This document shows, one piece after another, positions 60,924 to 64,000 of a DNA stretch of 64,000 bases. The stretch comes from a bacterium 1xD8-48. Lineage in GTDB: Bacteria > Bacillota > Clostridia > Lachnospirales > Lachnospiraceae. The stretch lies in contig QZDS01000023.1 in assembly GCA_009917455.1 (NCBI GenBank), positions 1 through 64,000 of the forward strand, given 5' to 3'. Each line of letters opens with the position of its first letter. Position 1 is the stretch's first letter. A model generated the notes under the pieces. It was not told the DNA's origin. It was given only the letters and a program-made list of their open reading frames with translations, and did not search any database. Position numbers and translations under genes: made by a program.

Positions 60924-62267
60924 TTAAAAATTCTGCTTCGTCTCCTCGTCATCAATTTCCAGCTCGAACTTCTGCTTGTCATGGACGCTGATTTCCCGTC
61001 CAAGCTGTATCTCGATGATTTTAAGCTCCGTGTCCGCCATTATGGTGTGACGGCTCCCGGCTTTCATTTCCAGAACGTCGCCGGCCTCTACCCTGCGGCA
61101 CACCCCGTCAATCACACACCGGCCTTTTCCTGAAATGATATTCCAGATTTCATCCCGTCTGGCATGGCTGTGGTAATTCATACCATGCCCCGGCTTTAAG
61201 GTCACCTTGCTGGTCCGGCTTTCCCTGGTAACGTCCAGAACCAGAAAATCCCCCCAGGATTTCTCTGCAAACATCACCTGCTGGTCGATTTTATCCACAA
61301 AAGGCTTGATATAGCTGGACTGCTCCTTATCGGAAACCAGAATTCCCTCAGGGCTTGCGGACACCACCATATTTTTCAGCCCCATACAAAGCACCGGGAC
61401 GTCCAGCTCGTTGAGCACATGCACGTTCTCGCAGGTCTCGTTTAAAATCGCCTCTCCTACACAGGGCTCCTCCATGGCCTCTGATAAGGTGTTCCAGGTT
61501 CCAAGATCCTTCCACTGTCCCTGAAAGCGCATCACGCAGATATCCGTCTCCCTCTCCACAACCGCATAGTCAAAGCTGATTTTATCCAGAGAATCATATC
61601 TGTCAAATAAAGTCTCATAATCCGCATACCCGATAATCTGTTTTGCCTTTCCAAGCACATATTTCATCTTATAGGCAAACACACCGCCGTTCCAGAGAGC
61701 GCCCTGACTGATATACTCCTTTGCGGTTTCCGCGTCCGGCTTTTCACGGAAGGTTTTCACCCCGCTCACCGTTTTCTTATCTGTGGGAAGGATATAACCG
61801 TATTTTTCACTGGGATAGGTGGGCTCCATTCCCATAAGCACCAGGCTGGCAGCGCTTTCCTCTGCCAGAGCCGCCAGTTTTTTCAACGCCTCAAAATAGT
61901 CGATTTCCACATAAGGGTCCACAGGACAGACAATCACGGGTTCCTCCTGTGAAATCCCGCAAACGTCATGAAGATATGCCGTAGCCAGCACGATGGCCGG
62001 AAAGGTATCCCTGCGACAGGGCTCCACACAGACTAAAACCTCGTCCCCAAGCTGGTTGTGAATAGAGGACGCCTGGGTTTTCGAGGTCGCAATCGTGACT
62101 GTTGCCCCTTCGTCCACCTCCCGTATCTGATGGTACATCCGCTGTACCATGGATTCGTAACCTCCGTCCTTTGTCCTGAAAATTTTGATAAACTGCTTGG
62201 AGCGGATATCATTGGACAGCGGCCATAACCGCTTTCCCGAGCCGCCCGACAATAAAATAATGTGCAT
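60924..62267 (-). CDS. Mannose-1-phosphate guanylyltransferase with cupin domain
   Basis: A 447-residue GDP-mannose-forming enzyme of the ManC type: nucleotidyltransferase signature ILLSGGSGKRLWPLSND, IVCPVDPYVEI, and FREKPDAETA, then a C-terminal cupin region (TLKPGHGMNYHSHARRDEIW) as in ManC/AlgA. A phosphomannose isomerase activity is possible but not shown. It makes precursors for surface polysaccharide, which fits the LCP ligase gene upstream. GGGAG precedes the ATG at 62265-62267. Confidence 0.9.
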   Translation of the reverse strand: MHIILLSGGSGKRLWPLSNDIRSKQFIKIFRTKDGGYESMVQRMYHQIREVDEGATVTIATSKTQASSIHNQLGDEVLVCVEPCRRDTFPAIVLATAYLHDVCGISQEEPVIVCPVDPYVEIDYFEALKKLAALAEESAASLVLMGMEPTYPSEKYGYILPTDKKTVSGVKTFREKPDAETAKEYISQGALWNGGVFAYKMKYVLGKAKQIIGYADYETLFDRYDSLDKISFDYAVVERETDICVMRFQGQWKDLGTWNTLSEAMEEPCVGEAILNETCENVHVLNELDVPVLCMGLKNMVVSASPEGILVSDKEQSSYIKPFVDKIDQQVMFAEKSWGDFLVLDVTRESRTSKVTLKPGHGMNYHSHARRDEIWNIISGKGRCVIDGVCRRVEAGDVLEMKAGSRHTIMADTELKIIEIQLGREISVHDKQKFELEIDDEETKQNF

Positions 62268-62319
62268 CTGCCATTCTCCCGTTATAACAAGCTTCCTCCA
62301 GGTGCCCCCGTGCATAAGA

Positions 62320-62363
62320 AAAAGTGTCAAGAAAACCTGTACGTCAAGTTTCTCAACACTTTT
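62320..62363 (-). terminator. tRNA-Trp terminator
   Basis: AAAAGTGT and ACACTTTT pair, with further imperfect pairing inside and a T5 run on the minus strand, eight bases after the tRNA. Confidence 0.7.
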
Positions 62364-62370
62364 CTTCCAG

Positions 62371-62441
62371 CAGGGGCAGTAGGAATCGAACCCACATCGA
62401 CGGTTTTGGAGACCGCTGTTCTACCTTTGAACTATGCCCCT
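62371..62441 (-). tRNA. tRNA-Trp (anticodon CCA)
   Basis: Acceptor AGGGGCA pairs TGCCCCT with discriminator G. The anticodon loop CTCCAAA gives CCA. The T-arm is GTGGG TTCGATT CCTAC. No CCA end is encoded. Confidence 0.94.
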
Positions 62442-62504
62442 ATCTCAGCGGTTTGAATCGCTGAATGGTATCAACTGCTTATGTGTTCATCAGCATACTT
62501 CGGT

Positions 62505-62534
62505 ATTATAACTCACCAAAGCATCATCTGTCAA
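62505..62534 (-). promoter_or_regulatory. tRNA-Trp promoter
   Basis: TTGACA (62529-62534) and TATAAT (62505-62510) on the minus strand with an 18-base spacer. Confidence 0.8.
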
Positions 62535-62567
62535 CAACTTGATTTATTTTTCTTTCATCATTTTTCT

Positions 62568-63650
62568 TTAATACATCAGATGGTCCTTTGTGTCTTCTTC
62601 GATTATTTTGCTGAACTCCTTAATGTCCTTAGAGGGCTCATAGGCCTCCTCCGCGTAAAGAAGCTCATGAAGTTTTATTACATTTTCTTCCAGATTGACA
62701 GGCACCACGCAGTTTCCCTTCGAACCGATAATTCCTCCGTTTCGCATTCCTTCAAATGGAAAACCGTCGCTTACCGTCACTTCATATTCGCCTATCATGC
62801 CAAGCACAGGTATGATATCCTGTACGTCCAGTGAGGTGCGGACGCTGGGAAGCACGCCGTAAACCGCTTCCGTGAGGGCTCCTATGGAGGATTTCTTTCC
62901 CTTTTCCATCATGGCAACCAGCACGTCCCTCTGCCTCTGGGTCCGTCTGAAATCATCCCCGCCGCCATAACGGATACGGCAGTACGCCGTGGCCTGCAGT
63001 CCGTTCAGGGTCTGCTTCCCCGCCTGGGTCACGGGGGTATATTCAATATCCATCTCCTGCGCCATGGTGCTCTGGTAATTGTTTAAATGGGATATCTCCG
63101 TTTCGGTTACTTCCATTTCAATGCCCCCAAGAGCGTCCACAGCCTTCATCAGCCCTTCAAATCCCACTGTAATATAGTCTGTCAAAAACAAGTCGGTATT
63201 CATGTTTATCATGCCGATTGCCTGCTCCGGGCCGCCTAACGCATAAGCGGTATTGCACTTCTTATAAACGTCGTTCCCCAGATTTAAATAAGTATCCCTG
63301 TAGATAGAAACAAGGCGTATCTCGTGATTATCCATGTCGATGGAGCAAATCATTATCGTGTCGCTTCTGTTGCCCTTCCCAAGGCTCCCGTCTCTGGCGT
63401 CCACGCCGAAAAACGCCACATTATATATTCCTGTGTACTTGCTTTCCTCCTTTGTCTGAGAAATTTCCACGATTTTTTCCTTAACCTCCGGATTAACCGC
63501 AATGTTTTCTTCCTTTATAACATCCTTTTCCGCGCCGGTTTCACTGTCGGTGGCACGCAGCGTAATATACAAAAATCCCAGGGCTGCCACTAAAACCACA
63601 GCCTCTAAAATAAATAATGGAATGTGTTTTATCCACTTTTTCTTATCCAT
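62568..63650 (-). CDS. LytR-CpsA-Psr (LCP) family ligase
   Basis: A 360-residue membrane-anchored enzyme that links glycopolymers to peptidoglycan. A membrane helix at about residues 11-30 precedes the LCP domain with FFGVDARDGSLGKGNRSDTI (Asp and Arg pyrophosphate ligands), DMDNHEIRLVSIYRDTYLNL and RIRYGGGDDFRRTQRQRDVL. GGAG precedes the ATG at 63648-63650; a 17-residue upstream extension is less likely. Confidence 0.93.
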   Translation of the reverse strand: MDKKKWIKHIPLFILEAVVLVAALGFLYITLRATDSETGAEKDVIKEENIAVNPEVKEKIVEISQTKEESKYTGIYNVAFFGVDARDGSLGKGNRSDTIMICSIDMDNHEIRLVSIYRDTYLNLGNDVYKKCNTAYALGGPEQAIGMINMNTDLFLTDYITVGFEGLMKAVDALGGIEMEVTETEISHLNNYQSTMAQEMDIEYTPVTQAGKQTLNGLQATAYCRIRYGGGDDFRRTQRQRDVLVAMMEKGKKSSIGALTEAVYGVLPSVRTSLDVQDIIPVLGMIGEYEVTVSDGFPFEGMRNGGIIGSKGNCVVPVNLEENVIKLHELLYAEEAYEPSKDIKEFSKIIEEDTKDHLMY

Positions 63651-63700
63651 TCCTGACTCCTTTTGCAGCTTCCATGATAAAACTCTGATATATCTTACCA

Positions 63701-63716
63701 CAAACCGACCAGTTTG
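63701..63716. promoter_or_regulatory. Palindrome upstream of the LCP gene
   Basis: CAAACCGACCAGTTTG has five-base inverted arms and shares CCGACCAGT with the putative TetR operator at 40625. It lies about 50 bases before the LCP start. A regulator site is possible. Confidence 0.3.
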
Positions 63717-63804
63717 AACACTATAAATTCGTTTTTTTGTCAGTTTTGTAATATTTCTGTCATAATATCCCGACGCACGATTCAGAATGGTTTTCCGGTA
63801 CGGT

Positions 63805-64000
63805 CTATGAAAGCGCAGCCACCGCCTCCGCCACGTTTTTTACTCCAATCACTTTGATTCCGGAAATCTCCTTCACGCTGTCAACGCAGACGGATGGTAT
63901 GATACAGGAGGAAAATCCCAGCTTTTTTGCCTCCTGTACTCTGGCCTGAATCATGCTGATTCCGCGCACTTCCCCGCTAAGTCCCACTTCTCCCATAGCG
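63805..64000 (-). CDS. radA: C-terminal end of DNA repair protein RadA
   Basis: The last 64 residues of the Lon-like domain are visible: MGEVGLSGEVRGISMIQARV, then EAKKLGFSSCIIP and KNVAEAVAAL, characteristic of RadA/Sms, a recombination ATPase. The gene continues beyond the right edge, so the methionine seen is internal. Confidence 0.88.
   Translation of the reverse strand, partial: AMGEVGLSGEVRGISMIQARVQEAKKLGFSSCIIPSVCVDSVKEISGIKVIGVKNVAEAVAALS

Overview
The window looks like a piece of chromosome from an anaerobic, spore-forming Clostridia bacterium of the Lachnospiraceae type. The basis is a SigH sporulation sigma factor gene beside the cysE-cysS-mrnC-rlmB block, the rimP-nusA-rnpM-ylxQ-infB-rbfA-nrnA-truB-ribF translation operon, strong AGGAGG-like ribosome sites, sugar ABC transporters without their own ATPase, and mid-range GC with AT-rich intergenic DNA. 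I cannot name the species. Most genes lie on the minus strand; typA, the class A PBP and four of the RNA-related units are on plus.

Layout. 0-9 kb is accessory: a DUF4143 ATPase remnant, a B6-type kinase, toxin-antitoxin debris, tRNA-Leu, tRNA-Val and tRNA-Met, a truncated M15 peptidase, a PadR-controlled flavodoxin/SCP2/membrane fusion, a GH25 endolysin-like lysozyme and a PadR/DUF1700 envelope operon. 9-19 kb is housekeeping: typA, mgtE, yigZ, a class A PBP, xpt with a MATE exporter, and tRNA-Thr. 20-35 kb is a sugar-acid catabolic island: GntR regulator, FGGY kinase, zinc dehydrogenase, cupin sugar-phosphate isomerase, AroE-like oxidoreductase, phosphotriesterase-like lactonase, KDPG-type aldolase and D-2-hydroxyacid dehydrogenase, next to an SMP-30 lactonase, a GH88/GH105 hydrolase, an ABC importer without ATPase and a second zinc dehydrogenase. 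A 13-base motif upstream of both halves (25259 and 33490) suggests common control. 35-41 kb holds thiN, a TetR regulator, an RND exporter with a long coiled-coil insertion, and an Rpn/PD-(D/E)XK nuclease. 42-49 kb is the sigH/rlmB/mrnC/cysS/cysE neighbourhood, interrupted by a low-GC cluster of small, partly frameshifted ORFs with a putative papain-like protein, and by an SGNH hydrolase carrying an eight-residue VSGN repeat. 49-64 kb holds an SH3-NlpC/P60 hydrolase behind a consensus promoter and a WalR-like box, the ribF-to-rimP operon (read from rimP) with a leader terminator, a CPBP protease, a mannose-1-phosphate guanylyltransferase, tRNA-Trp, an LCP ligase and the end of radA.

How parts fit. 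The sugar island appears to import unsaturated or oligomeric uronide-type sugars, cleave them inside the cell, phosphorylate, isomerise and oxidise the product, open a lactone, and split a 2-keto-3-deoxy acid; the AroE-like enzyme has no textbook place in that scheme. Envelope functions recur: PBP, GH25, NlpC/P60, LCP, SGNH hydrolase, RND exporter and guanylyltransferase.

The best candidates for something undescribed are the AroE/PTE/cupin sugar-acid pathway, the low-GC papain-like cluster at 42.7-44.2 kb and the VSGN-repeat SGNH protein. No CRISPR array, complete insertion sequence or intact prophage was seen. All family calls come from reading the sequence; no search was run.
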